Source: a bacterium (GTDB lineage: Bacteria; SAR324; XYD2-FULL-50-16). From it: 60,633 nt of DNA. The stretch covers positions 1 through 60,633 of the forward strand of contig JAJRZQ010000039.1 of NCBI GenBank assembly GCA_024275165.1. Reading direction: 5' to 3'. Numbering within the stretch: position 1 is the stretch's first letter; each line of letters starts with the position of its first letter. The notes under the pieces were generated by a model. That model saw nothing but the letters and a program-made list of their open reading frames with translations, did no database searches and was not told the DNA's origin. Position numbers and translations under genes: made by a program. This document shows, one piece after another, positions 27,815-37,257 of the stretch.

Positions 27815-28053
27815 TTCTCCTTTAACTTGATTAAGTTGAATCATCTATTTCCCTTTGCCCTACCCAAGTTTAAGATAATCCGCTAACATGAAATGAATTT
27901 GCTCTGAGCGGTTTATTTATCCCGACAGAACACAAAAACAACCTTTTATGGGGGTCGCCTCGGCTCTCCCCTGCAATTTAAGTCAGAGGGAGATCGCCAA
28001 AACGATTCCCTTTACTCGGCTCAGTCCGAACGGCAACCCTGGTGTAGACAAAC

Positions 28054-29103
28054 ATGGAATTGATCTTAGAAGATGGAACGGCTATTGAAGGCCGCCATTT
28101 CGGTTACCCCACCTCTGTCGCGGGTGAGGTAATCTTCAACACCGGTATGGTAGGCTACCCCGAAACCCTCACCGACCCCAGTTACAAAGGCCAGATTCTG
28201 GTTTTCACCTATCCCTTGATCGGCAACTACGGGATTCCAGACGAAAGCCGCCTCAACAACCTCAAACAACATTTTGAGTCCGATCACATCCATTTAAAAG
28301 GCATTGTCATCACCAGCCTGACCCGCGAATACAGTCACTGGAACGCGATTAAAAGCCTGGAAGATTGGATGATCGAAAACCAAATCCCCGGTATGGAAGG
28401 GGTCGATACCCGCGCCTTGACCCAAAAATTGCGAAACAAGGGAACCCAATTGGGCAAGATGATCTACGAAGGGCATGACCTCCCTTTTTATGACCCCTCC
28501 AAAGAAAACCTGGTTGCCCAAGTTTCTACCCCCGAACCCATTGCCTACGGTTCCGGTTCAAAGCGGGTTTTGTTGATTGATTTAGGTTGTAAAAACAACA
28601 TTATTCGCAGTTTTTTAAGCCGTGGAGTGAGCCTGTTGCGGGTGCCCTGGAATTATGATTTCTCCCAAGAAAAATTCGACGGCATCATGCTCTCCAACGG
28701 CCCCGGCGACCCTACCCAGGTGATGGAAACGGTCCGCCGCCTGCAACCCTGGCTCAAAAAAGACAAACCGATTTTTGGCATCTGCATGGGGCATCAACTC
28801 TTAGCCTTGGCTTCGGGCGCCCAAACCTACAAGCTGAAATTCGGCCACCACAGCCAAAACCAACCCTGCATTCAAGTGGGCACCAAGCGCTGTTATATTA
28901 CCAGTCAAAACCACAATTACGCCATTGACGACCAGACCTTAGCCCCTGATTGGACCCCTTGGTTCTTTAACGCCAACGATGGAAGCAATGAGGGAATCCG
29001 GCATAAAACCAAGCCCATTCGCAGCGTACAGTTTCACCCCGAAGCCTGGCCCGGCCCGGTCGATACCGCCTTCTTATTCGATGAATTCGTAAAAAGCCTT
29101 TAA
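28054..29103 (+). CDS. carA: carbamoyl-phosphate synthase small subunit
   Basis: 349 residues, somewhat shorter than the E. coli protein (382). CarA hydrolyses glutamine and passes ammonia to CarB for carbamoyl phosphate, used in pyrimidine and arginine synthesis. The glutaminase domain has the nucleophile in GICMGHQLL (about 248), LKFGHHSQN, and the catalytic His-Glu in QFHPEAWPGP (about 330). carB follows after 7 bases. The 239-base gap upstream has no recognisable leader peptide or riboswitch. Confidence 0.97.
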   Translation: MELILEDGTAIEGRHFGYPTSVAGEVIFNTGMVGYPETLTDPSYKGQILVFTYPLIGNYGIPDESRLNNLKQHFESDHIHLKGIVITSLTREYSHWNAIKSLEDWMIENQIPGMEGVDTRALTQKLRNKGTQLGKMIYEGHDLPFYDPSKENLVAQVSTPEPIAYGSGSKRVLLIDLGCKNNIIRSFLSRGVSLLRVPWNYDFSQEKFDGIMLSNGPGDPTQVMETVRRLQPWLKKDKPIFGICMGHQLLALASGAQTYKLKFGHHSQNQPCIQVGTKRCYITSQNHNYAIDDQTLAPDWTPWFFNANDGSNEGIRHKTKPIRSVQFHPEAWPGPVDTAFLFDEFVKSL

Positions 29104-29110
29104 GCAAGTC

Positions 29111-32100
29111 ATGGACAGCAGCATCAAAAAAGTCATCATCTTAGGCAGTGCCGCTTTAAAAATCGGTGAAGCGGGAGAATTCGACTACTCCGGTAGTCAA
29201 GCGATCAAAGCCTTAAAGCAGGAAGGGATTACCACCATTTTGGTCAATCCCAACATCGCCACCATCCAGACCTCAGACCACCTCGCCGACAAGGTTTATC
29301 TGCTTCCGGTCACTCCTGATTTTATCGAAGGGGTCATTGAAAAAGAAAAACCCGACGGGATTTTATTAAGCTTCGGGGGCCAAACCGCCCTCAACTGCGG
29401 GATGGAATTAGAAGAACAGGGTATTTTAAAAAAGCATGGGATCAAGGTACTAGGAACCCAAATCCCCGTGATTCGCATGACCGAAGATCGCCAAGCCTTT
29501 GCCGACAGCTTGGGAGAAATCGGGGTCTTCGTCCCTCGATCCAAGGCCGCGCGCAATGTAAAAGAAACCCTAGAAATCGCCCAAGAAATCGGTTACCCCA
29601 TCATGATTCGCTTGGCCTTTGCCTTAGGTGGCTTGGGCAGCGGGGTCTGCTGGAATGAAAAAGAAGCCAAAAAACTGGCGAGCGGGGCCTTTGCCCATAC
29701 CTCGCAAATCTTAGTGGAAGAATACCTAAAGGGCTGGAAAGAAGTAGAATACGAGGTGGTTCGCGATGGGCTCGACAACTGCGTCACCGTCTGCAACATG
29801 GAAAATTTCGATCCCCTAGGCATCCATACGGGGGAATCCATTGTCATCGCTCCCAGCCAGACCCTCTCCAACCGAGAATACCACATGCTGCGCGAGGTGG
29901 CGATTAAAACGGTACGGCATCTCGGGGTGGTGGGAGAGTGCAATATCCAATACGCCCTAAACCCGATTTCAGAAGAGTACCGAGTCATTGAGGTCAACGC
30001 GAGACTTTCTCGCAGCTCCGCCCTGGCGAGTAAAGCGACCGGTTACCCCTTGGCCTTTGTGGCGGCGAAACTCGGACTCGGTTACAGCCTGACGGAGCTG
30101 AAAAACTCCATCACCCATTCCACCATCGCTTGCTTTGAGCCGGCCTTAGACTACTGCGTGGTGAAAATCCCCCGCTGGGATTTAAAAAAATTCAAACGGG
30201 TTTCAAAACAGATCGGCACCAGCATGAAGTCGGTGGGCGAGGTCATGGCCATTGGCAAAACCTTTCAAGAGGCCTTGCAAAAGGCCTTGCGCATGCTCGA
30301 TATTGGGGCCGACGGCCTGGTGACCAATCATGGGGACTTAGGGAAAAAGGCAAGCCGAGAAGAATTGATTACCGAATTGCACAGCCCCACCGATGAACGG
30401 GTTTTCTCGATCCCTTGGGCTTTTAAAGAGGGGATGAGCCTAGCGGAAATTCATGAGCACACCCGCATTGACCCTTGGTTCCTTTCAAAAATTCAGAATA
30501 TCGTTCGAGTCGAAGACCTGGTTATTCAGTATCAAGGGGGGATTATCCCTCGGCATGTCTTAAAGGAGGCCAAACAGGTGGGCTTTTCCGATCCTCAACT
30601 GGCTCAACTTCTGGGCTGCGCGGAAAAAGCGGTGCGCCTCATGCGAAAAAACTACGGGATTCAGCCCTTTGTCAAGCAGATCGATACCTTAGCGGGGGAA
30701 TACCCCGCCCAGACCAATTACCTTTATTTGACCTACAACGCGACCGAAGAAGACATCACCCTAGGCAGCGCGGAGTCCGTGCTGGTTTTGGGTAGCGGAA
30801 CCTACCGCATCGGGAGCAGTGTCGAGTTCGACTGGTGCTGTGTCAATGCCGTTCAAACCGTGAAAGAGCAAGGCTATCGCAGTATCTTGATCAATTACAA
30901 CCCGGAAACGGTTTCAACCGATTATGATGAGGTGGATCGGTTGTACTTTGATGAGATCCGCTTAGAAACGGTGATGGATATCTACGAAAAAGAAAACCCC
31001 AAAGGGATTATCGTCAGCATGGGGGGCCAGGTTTCCAATAACCTAGCCCTGCCCCTGATGCGTTGGGGGGCCAAGGTTTTAGGCACCAGCCCCACCCAGA
31101 TCGACCGCGCTGAAGACCGCCATAAATTCTCCAGTATGCTCGATTCGTTAAAGATCGACCAACCGATTTGGAAGGAATTGACCACCATGACCGAGGCAAA
31201 AGCCTTTGCCAAAGCCATGGAATACCCGGTCTTGGTACGCCCCTCCTATGTGCTTTCCGGGGCCGCCATGGGAGTCGCCACCAGCGAAAAGGCATTGGAG
31301 CAATATTTAACCAAGGCCACGGACCTCAACCAAGATCACCCGGTGGTGATCTCGAAGTTCTTAACCAATTCAAAAGAGATTGAATTTGACGCAGTGGCAA
31401 AAAACGGAGAAATCGCCGCCTTTGCCATCAGCGAGCACCTAGAAAACGCCGGGGTTCACTCTGGGGATGCCACCTTGGTGCTGCCTCCGCAACGCACCTA
31501 TATCGAAACCACCCGCAAAATCAAAGCGGTTGCCCAAGAGATTGCCAAAAACCTAGAGATTACCGGCCCCTTTAACATGCAGTTTTTAGCCAAGGGCAAT
31601 GAGATCAAAGTGATCGAATGCAATTTGCGGGCTTCGAGATCCTTTCCCTTTGTGAGCAAGGTCTATAAAAAGAACTTCATCCGCCTGGCCACCCAGGCCA
31701 TTTTAGGTGAAGAGTTGGATGTCACCCAGCGCAGCTTCATGGAGCTTTCTTATGTCGGGGTCAAGGCGAGTCATTTCTCCTTCACTCGTCTTTTAGGCGC
31801 CGACCCCATCTTAGGGGTGGAAATGGCTTCGACGGGCGAGGTCGGTTGTCTGGGCGACGACTTTCATGAAGCCTTGCTGAAAGCCATGCGCTCGGTGGGC
31901 TTTCACTTGCCGGTGAAAAAGGTTTTACTCTCCACAGGGCCGGAAAAGGAAAAACTCGATTTTTTGGAAACCGCGAAAATGCTGAAAAACTGCGGGGTCA
32001 AAATTTGGGCCACCAACGGCACCCAACAATTTTTAGCCAGTCATGGGGTGAAGGTCGAGCAGGTTTCTTGGCCCAATGCCAAGGATGGTAAAAGTGTCAT

Positions 32101-32314
32101 TGATTTAATCGAGGAAGAGAACCTCGACTTGGTGGTCAACATCCCCAAAAACTTTCAACCCAACGAGTTGACCAACGGCTATAAGGTGAGAAGAAAAGCG
32201 GTAGACCACGGGGTGCCTTTGATCACCAACCCCCAACTGGCCATGCGCTTTTTAGAGGCGGCCTGCGCCAACCCGGAGTTGAAGATTAAAGCCTGGAACG
32301 AATACAGCAGCTAG
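29111..32314 (+). CDS. carB: carbamoyl-phosphate synthase large subunit
   Basis: 1067 residues, full length. Two ATP-grasp halves (about 1-540 and 541-930) start with IILGSAALKIGEAGEFDYSG and VLVLGSGTYRIGSSVEFDWC. A C-terminal MGS-like regulatory domain follows (about 930-1067), ending in LAMRFLEAA. Some catalytic-loop positions differ from E. coli: GLGSGVC in the first half and AAMGVA in the second. I read these as natural variation. The stop overlaps the convergent LytTR gene by 4 bases. Confidence 0.98.
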   Translation: MDSSIKKVIILGSAALKIGEAGEFDYSGSQAIKALKQEGITTILVNPNIATIQTSDHLADKVYLLPVTPDFIEGVIEKEKPDGILLSFGGQTALNCGMELEEQGILKKHGIKVLGTQIPVIRMTEDRQAFADSLGEIGVFVPRSKAARNVKETLEIAQEIGYPIMIRLAFALGGLGSGVCWNEKEAKKLASGAFAHTSQILVEEYLKGWKEVEYEVVRDGLDNCVTVCNMENFDPLGIHTGESIVIAPSQTLSNREYHMLREVAIKTVRHLGVVGECNIQYALNPISEEYRVIEVNARLSRSSALASKATGYPLAFVAAKLGLGYSLTELKNSITHSTIACFEPALDYCVVKIPRWDLKKFKRVSKQIGTSMKSVGEVMAIGKTFQEALQKALRMLDIGADGLVTNHGDLGKKASREELITELHSPTDERVFSIPWAFKEGMSLAEIHEHTRIDPWFLSKIQNIVRVEDLVIQYQGGIIPRHVLKEAKQVGFSDPQLAQLLGCAEKAVRLMRKNYGIQPFVKQIDTLAGEYPAQTNYLYLTYNATEEDITLGSAESVLVLGSGTYRIGSSVEFDWCCVNAVQTVKEQGYRSILINYNPETVSTDYDEVDRLYFDEIRLETVMDIYEKENPKGIIVSMGGQVSNNLALPLMRWGAKVLGTSPTQIDRAEDRHKFSSMLDSLKIDQPIWKELTTMTEAKAFAKAMEYPVLVRPSYVLSGAAMGVATSEKALEQYLTKATDLNQDHPVVISKFLTNSKEIEFDAVAKNGEIAAFAISEHLENAGVHSGDATLVLPPQRTYIETTRKIKAVAQEIAKNLEITGPFNMQFLAKGNEIKVIECNLRASRSFPFVSKVYKKNFIRLATQAILGEELDVTQRSFMELSYVGVKASHFSFTRLLGADPILGVEMASTGEVGCLGDDFHEALLKAMRSVGFHLPVKKVLLSTGPEKEKLDFLETAKMLKNCGVKIWATNGTQQFLASHGVKVEQVSWPNAKDGKSVIDLIEEENLDLVVNIPKNFQPNELTNGYKVRRKAVDHGVPLITNPQLAMRFLEAACANPELKIKAWNEYSS

Positions 32315-33102
32315 CTTATTTCGGTAAAGGGAGGCAGCCCTCCCACCCGGCTAGGGCTGACCGCGACGCTTTCTGGAATGCCTTGGACCCGCAAAAAAAC
32401 CTTTTCCCCCTTCCGTTGTAAGGCTTCAACAAAAGCGGGGTTGACCAAAACCGAACGATTGACCCGCAGCAAATGCCCACCTAGCCGTTCTTCCCAGTCT
32501 TTTAACCTGCCGTGTACCACGACTTCCCGCCATTGGTCCAAGGTGCGATAAAAAAAGCTCAGGTAATGATCTTGTACTTTCACCGCGGCAATATCCCTTG
32601 GGGCAAAAAGGTGCCTCTCCCCCTGATCGATGAGTTCTACCTGCTCTCCCCTGTTTAAAAGGCGTTCTCGTTTTTTTCTTGCCCCTTGAGCCAATAACAG
32701 GTCATAGGTTTTTGTGGGATAAATCAAGGCCTGAACCAAAGCGCAAACCGCTAGAACCGAAACAAAGGCGTCCAAAATAGGCCAATACTCCACTAAGTAC
32801 CTTTGCAAAGGCATCAAAACAAAAAAAGTGGCCATCGCCCCGGCGGTCATCAGGGGCAACATTCCCGAGAGGGTTTTTCTCTCCGGTAGCCACCCCATTT
32901 TCAGCCACAGCAAGATCACCAATTCATGGGCCACGGTACCGATGCTCAAAGAAGCCACCCAAGAGAGTATGCCCAGAGCCCTTCCATTCCAACCCGCCGC
33001 GTTCGGCCCGACGATTAGACCTAAGACAATGCCCAAAAAAAGAATCGGCTGCCAGGGGCGGAACCAGTTTATAAATTGCTTTGATAAAAAACTATTTTTC
33101 AC
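32311..33102 (-). CDS. membrane-bound LytTR-type DNA-binding regulator
   Basis: 263 residues. Four predicted membrane helices fill about residues 18-140. A LytTR domain follows (about 165-255), with DIAAVKVQDHYLSFFYRT, GRLKDWEERLGGHLLRVNRSVLVNP and a final VSPSRVGGL. Membrane LytTR proteins usually repress or activate an adjacent gene. This one is transcribed divergently from the barrel/CrtI-like cluster at 33204, its most likely target. The intergenic region has TATAAT at 33179-33184 facing the barrel gene. Confidence 0.88.
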   Translation of the reverse strand: MKNSFLSKQFINWFRPWQPILFLGIVLGLIVGPNAAGWNGRALGILSWVASLSIGTVAHELVILLWLKMGWLPERKTLSGMLPLMTAGAMATFFVLMPLQRYLVEYWPILDAFVSVLAVCALVQALIYPTKTYDLLLAQGARKKRERLLNRGEQVELIDQGERHLFAPRDIAAVKVQDHYLSFFYRTLDQWREVVVHGRLKDWEERLGGHLLRVNRSVLVNPAFVEALQRKGEKVFLRVQGIPESVAVSPSRVGGLPPFTEIS

Positions 33103-33203
33103 GAAAAATAAGGGAAAATTAACGAAAAACCACTCGAATTGGTTTCCAATTGCGCTATCTTATGAATTGTTACCGTTTTATAATTTACATCAAAGAATAA
33201 ATC

Positions 33204-34484
33204 ATGGCAAGGTACAAGCATTTTTCCCTGATCCAGATTCTTTTTATCGGGCTTCTTTTTTTTATTTTTCTGCCTTCATCGCTTTTTGCGATTGAACGCC
33301 GTCAGGACCAATCCCCTCGCGACCTTTCCTACGCGATCATTCCCTATGCCATGAGAATGCCGGGGATTGGCAGCTTTGTCGGCATGGCCGGAACCATCGA
33401 CAACATGTTCGGCACCGAGGCAGACACCTATCTCGCCACCATGAGCGGGGATTTACAAGGGTATACGGGGGGGATTTTTGACGCGCCCATCTTTACCGAA
33501 AACCTCACGGCGCACTGGTATTACACCAATTTTTCCAAAGCGGCGGTCGATAGTTTTGGCCGGGGAATGAATTCTAAAAAAGAAGACATGCAACGGCTTT
33601 TTGTCGATAAGGTGAAGGTGAATGCCTATATGCTCAACTTAAAATTTTGGGAAAAGCGCATTCAGCTTTATACCGCGATTGTGAAGTATCAGGTACATCC
33701 CACCAAAATACTCGATATTGAGGGCAACCTTGTCGCGGATATCAGTACCGAGGAATATCAATCCAAAAGCAACCTACAGGGCTTTATTTTGGACTATACC
33801 GATGATCGCTTAGACCCTAGAGAGGGTTTCAGGGTGGAGAGCATGAGGGCTCAAAACCCTCCCGATAACGGTTTCGCCCCTGATTTTTACCGTATCGACA
33901 CCACCTCGACCCTTTATTTGTCCATGGGCAAGCAAAGCACCTGGGCCTTTAACCATTTTCGTTCCGACGCTCATGTGACCAAAGAAGGTCTCACGGATCG
34001 GGCGGCCATTGCCGCCCGCATCGGCATTGACTGCGCCCCCATCCCCGACCCGGTACAAAAGGCGACCTGCGAGGCAAGCCTCAACACCCAGATCAACCAA
34101 GCGGAGGCCGCGAATAAATACGGTACCGCCGCTGGTTTGGGGGGGGTCTCTTTTTTGCGGGCCTACCCTCAAAACCGCTTTTACGCCGCCCATACAAGGT
34201 TTTACGGCACCGAGTTCCGCTGGAACTTTACCGAAGGGAGCGAGCCCTTTGATTTTTTAATCATGAAGGGAATCCGCACGATTTTACAGGCCACCGCTTT
34301 TTATGAACGGGGTACGGTAGCCGATGTGGAATCCGACTTGGGCAATCAATGGGCTAATGCCACGGGGGTGGGCTTTCGCCTGCTCATGAGTTCTGGTTTT
34401 GTGTTTCGTTTCGATGTGGGTACCGGGAGTGAAGGAATGCAAACGACCCTATTTTTCAATTACCCTTGGGGCCTATTCAATTAA
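33204..34484 (+). CDS. Omp85-like outer membrane barrel without POTRA domains
   Basis: 426 residues: a signal peptide (to about 29) and then only barrel. YTDDRLDPREGFRVE (about 197) and FLRAYPQNRFYAAHTRFYGTEFRWN (about 317) match the BamA/TamA barrel hallmarks, the second being a variant of the LRGYP lid motif with Ala for Gly. Before the lid motif is a helical insertion with a CX11C pair (GIDC to ATC). POTRA domains are absent. It may insert proteins or lipids into the outer membrane, or be a pore. A paralogue lies at 51317. The next genes encode a CrtI-like flavoprotein and another barrel. Confidence 0.8.
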   Translation: MARYKHFSLIQILFIGLLFFIFLPSSLFAIERRQDQSPRDLSYAIIPYAMRMPGIGSFVGMAGTIDNMFGTEADTYLATMSGDLQGYTGGIFDAPIFTENLTAHWYYTNFSKAAVDSFGRGMNSKKEDMQRLFVDKVKVNAYMLNLKFWEKRIQLYTAIVKYQVHPTKILDIEGNLVADISTEEYQSKSNLQGFILDYTDDRLDPREGFRVESMRAQNPPDNGFAPDFYRIDTTSTLYLSMGKQSTWAFNHFRSDAHVTKEGLTDRAAIAARIGIDCAPIPDPVQKATCEASLNTQINQAEAANKYGTAAGLGGVSFLRAYPQNRFYAAHTRFYGTEFRWNFTEGSEPFDFLIMKGIRTILQATAFYERGTVADVESDLGNQWANATGVGFRLLMSSGFVFRFDVGTGSEGMQTTLFFNYPWGLFN

Positions 34485-34492
34485 GGAAAAAA

Positions 34493-36043
34493 ATGTCTCC
34501 ATGGGACGCGATTATTATTGGCTCGGGGTTAGGGGGCTTGACCGCGGGAGCTATTTTGGCCAGACAGGGCAAGCGAGTCTTGATTTTAGAGCGACATCAT
34601 CAAGCAGGCGGCGCCGCCACGGGCTTTAGCCGTGCCGGGGTAATGCTGGAGGTCGGTCTGCATGCCTTAGACGGCATGGATGAGGTAGACGGGAAAAAAA
34701 ACCTATTGGAAAAATTAGGCGTCTTAGAGCAAATCAAGCTCGTGCCCCTACCGGAGTTTTACTCTGCCCAAGGGGGTTGCTTGACCCAACCGATTACCTT
34801 GCCTCACGGAGGGGAGGCGGCGCAGCGGGCAATGGAGCTTGCCTTTCCCCACCATAAAAAAGCGCTTGCCCGTTATTTTGGTATCCTCGCCGCTTACCGC
34901 CAGGCTCTGATCGCGGTCACAAGCCCCCAAAAAGGACTTTGGGCCAAGCTCACCCTGCCTTTGCGGATCTGGCCCTTGATCCGTTATGAAAAAACCAGTT
35001 TGAGTCAATTCTTAGAGCGGCTTTTTGGGGCGGATGAAGAAATTCAACTCGCGCTTACCGCCAATTTAGGCTATTATAGTGATAACCCAGAGGAAATGGC
35101 ATTTGGTTATTTCGCCATTGCGCAAGCGAGCTATATTTTTGGCGGGGGATGGTTTATTCAAGGGGGCAGCCGGAAGTTAAGCGATGCCTTGAAACAAATT
35201 ATTGAAGAGGAAGGCGGTCAAGTGCGCCTGCGACGAGAAGCAACCGAAATCTTGTTTCAAGAGGGTAAGCTTTGCGGAGTAGGCCATTCCTTGGCCCCTC
35301 GCGTTGGAAGTCGAGACCAGCAAGCACTCAGCGGGGCGGAAGAAGACTTTGCCCCAGTGGTGATTGCCAACGCGGCCCCAGCGGTAATTCAAAACATGCT
35401 CCCACAACCATGGGAAGAGGTCTTCATGCAGCCTTACCAAAAATTCAAACCGGCTACCAGCCTATGGACGCTCTATCTGGTTTTGTCCCAAAGCCCGCGA
35501 GAATTCGGCGTGAAGCATTATTCCACCTTTTTGTTCCCCCCTGGTTTAAAAAAGCTGCGAGACTATGGACGCCACCCCTTAGAGCATAACCTTGACCAGC
35601 CCCCGATGATGGTTTTGGTCGATTACTCCGCCATTGATTCTGGCCTGGGCGGCCCGGGCAAATTCGTTGCCTCCCTCTGCGGAGTGGATCGCCTCTCTAT
35701 TTGGGAGGCGTTGGGAGAGGGCTACCAAGAAAAAAAACAGCAATTTCAGATGTTGATCTTGCAGGGTTTGGAAGAGCGGTTTCCAGGCATCGGCGGCTCC
35801 ATCCTCCATGCTGAATTGGCCACCGCCAAAACCATGAAAGATTATCTCAACAGCCCTGGGGGAACGGCCTACGGCTTTGCCCAAACTCCAAATTGCGCGG
35901 GCCGCCTGCGGCCCAAGGCAAAAACAAAGATCCCCGGTCTTTTTTTGGCAAGCGCCTTTGCCCAACCAGGTGGCGGCTTTACAGGCGCGATTTTTGCCGG
36001 GGCTTTGGCCGCCAATGCCGTCAACCAGTGGAAAGGACATTAG
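34493..36043 (+). CDS. CrtI/RetSat-like FAD-dependent oxidoreductase
   Basis: 516 residues from the ATG at 34493, which has AAGGA six bases before it; an in-frame upstream start overlaps the barrel gene and is less likely. The FAD-binding fold is IIGSGLGGLTAGAILARQG (residues 7-25) with the acidic end ILERHHQAGGAATGF. The C-terminal flavin motif is PGLFLASAFAQPGGGFTGAI. The middle resembles phytoene desaturases and carotenoid isomerases. No other carotenoid genes are here, so the substrate may be another long polyene or retinoid-like lipid. It sits between two outer-membrane proteins. Confidence 0.82.
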   Translation: MSPWDAIIIGSGLGGLTAGAILARQGKRVLILERHHQAGGAATGFSRAGVMLEVGLHALDGMDEVDGKKNLLEKLGVLEQIKLVPLPEFYSAQGGCLTQPITLPHGGEAAQRAMELAFPHHKKALARYFGILAAYRQALIAVTSPQKGLWAKLTLPLRIWPLIRYEKTSLSQFLERLFGADEEIQLALTANLGYYSDNPEEMAFGYFAIAQASYIFGGGWFIQGGSRKLSDALKQIIEEEGGQVRLRREATEILFQEGKLCGVGHSLAPRVGSRDQQALSGAEEDFAPVVIANAAPAVIQNMLPQPWEEVFMQPYQKFKPATSLWTLYLVLSQSPREFGVKHYSTFLFPPGLKKLRDYGRHPLEHNLDQPPMMVLVDYSAIDSGLGGPGKFVASLCGVDRLSIWEALGEGYQEKKQQFQMLILQGLEERFPGIGGSILHAELATAKTMKDYLNSPGGTAYGFAQTPNCAGRLRPKAKTKIPGLFLASAFAQPGGGFTGAIFAGALAANAVNQWKGH

Positions 36044-36052
36044 GAGATTGAA

Positions 36053-36757
36053 ATGAAAAAAGGGCTTTTCTTCCTACTCATCCTACTCTGTGTAGCCGGT
36101 TCCGGCTTTGCCCAAGAAAAGGGCCGGGTCGACAACCCCATACAAATTCAGTTCAACCCCTTGGGTGGGGGCTACAACCTGGGGTTTCATTTTAATGAAT
36201 ATATCTATTTCGGATTGATCCAATCCAACTCCTTCACCTACAGCAGCAGCCCGAATTGGGGAGAGACCTACACTCGGCATATGAATGAGCAAAACGCCTG
36301 GGTCGCCGGCCAACCCGGCTTAAGGGAGGTGACGACTCACTCGGCCACCAGCCGGGCGGCAGAATTGCGTCTTACGCCCTGGGCCGCGGGCCTGTACTTT
36401 TCGATTGGCGCGCTGCAACGCCAGGCAGAAAGCGTGGAACTCCGTTTTGATCAACGCTCTCGCCTGATCGGTCAAAACACCTACAATACAGGCTTTACCG
36501 CGAATTTAGCATTTCAGGACTACGCCGCGCCTTCTGTGGGAATGGGCCTCAACCATGTCTTTGAAAACGGGATTTCTTTCGGCATAGGGATGTTGGCGGG
36601 CCTGGGCCCAAGCAGAAAAGCAACCGTCACCCTCAACGACTTCACCCCAGCGACGACTGTCAGCGCAGCGGACCAAGCGGTCTTGGCGCAAGATTTTGAA
36701 CAGAGTGAGTTCGGGCTGGCCATGATGGTTCATGCCGGGGTGGGTTTTAATTTTTAG
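36053..36757 (+). CDS. predicted outer membrane beta-barrel protein
   Basis: 234 residues with a signal peptide cleaved after GFAQ (residue 20 or 21). The rest alternates polar and apolar residues, is rich in Tyr, Phe, Gly and Asn, and ends VGFNF with a terminal Phe, as expected for BAM substrates. About 8-10 strands would fit. It lies 9 bases after the CrtI-like gene with a good GGAG site, so the barrel, flavoprotein and this protein form one operon. I recognise no family. The 3' end overlaps the convergent membrane gene. Confidence 0.7.
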   Translation: MKKGLFFLLILLCVAGSGFAQEKGRVDNPIQIQFNPLGGGYNLGFHFNEYIYFGLIQSNSFTYSSSPNWGETYTRHMNEQNAWVAGQPGLREVTTHSATSRAAELRLTPWAAGLYFSIGALQRQAESVELRFDQRSRLIGQNTYNTGFTANLAFQDYAAPSVGMGLNHVFENGISFGIGMLAGLGPSRKATVTLNDFTPATTVSAADQAVLAQDFEQSEFGLAMMVHAGVGFNF

Positions 36758-37238
36758 GCGCTTCGGGCTGTTGGGGGTTCGCTTCCAAGTCTTGGACCAA
36801 ATGATCCATATTCGCTAGCCAAAGCTTGCCGTACTCTTCTTTTAAAGAGCGGCTTTGGCCGGTGCGAAAAAAGTGATATCCCAGCAGCAAGGCCAACAAA
36901 ACCCAAAAGGCGGCCCGTCCCTCTTGCCAGGCTAAGGGCAATAAAAACCAGCCTAGGAGTTCCACCCTCCAGCCTGCTTTGCTTAAATAATGCTCCCCAA
37001 AACGATAAAAAAGCCGCTCCAGCCAGGCCGGGTCTTCAGGGAGTTCGGCCCAAAGGGGCAGGGGCTCCCCAGGAAGGATCGGCAACCCTTGAGAGCGGAG
37101 CCCCTGAAAGTGCTGCTGTCGATGAGCAAATTGGTTCTTTTCCCAAGCTTCCTGGATTAAATCCTCTAATTCCGTGCCCCGGCCTTGGAGCAAAGCCTGT
37201 TCTTTAAAAATTCGCAAAAAGGTCCTGACCCGACTCAT
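36747..37238 (-). CDS. hypothetical membrane protein
   Basis: 163 residues. An N-terminal charged helical region (1-85) is followed by two adjacent membrane helices (about 92-122, GWFLLPLAW and AAFWVLLALLLGYHFF), then a soluble tail. The protein matches no family I know. It is on the same strand as mrp, 19 bases downstream, and its last codons overlap the barrel gene. Confidence 0.6.
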   Translation of the reverse strand: MSRVRTFLRIFKEQALLQGRGTELEDLIQEAWEKNQFAHRQQHFQGLRSQGLPILPGEPLPLWAELPEDPAWLERLFYRFGEHYLSKAGWRVELLGWFLLPLAWQEGRAAFWVLLALLLGYHFFRTGQSRSLKEEYGKLWLANMDHLVQDLEANPQQPEAPKN

Positions 37239-37257
37239 CGTTTAGCGCCCCACTCCT

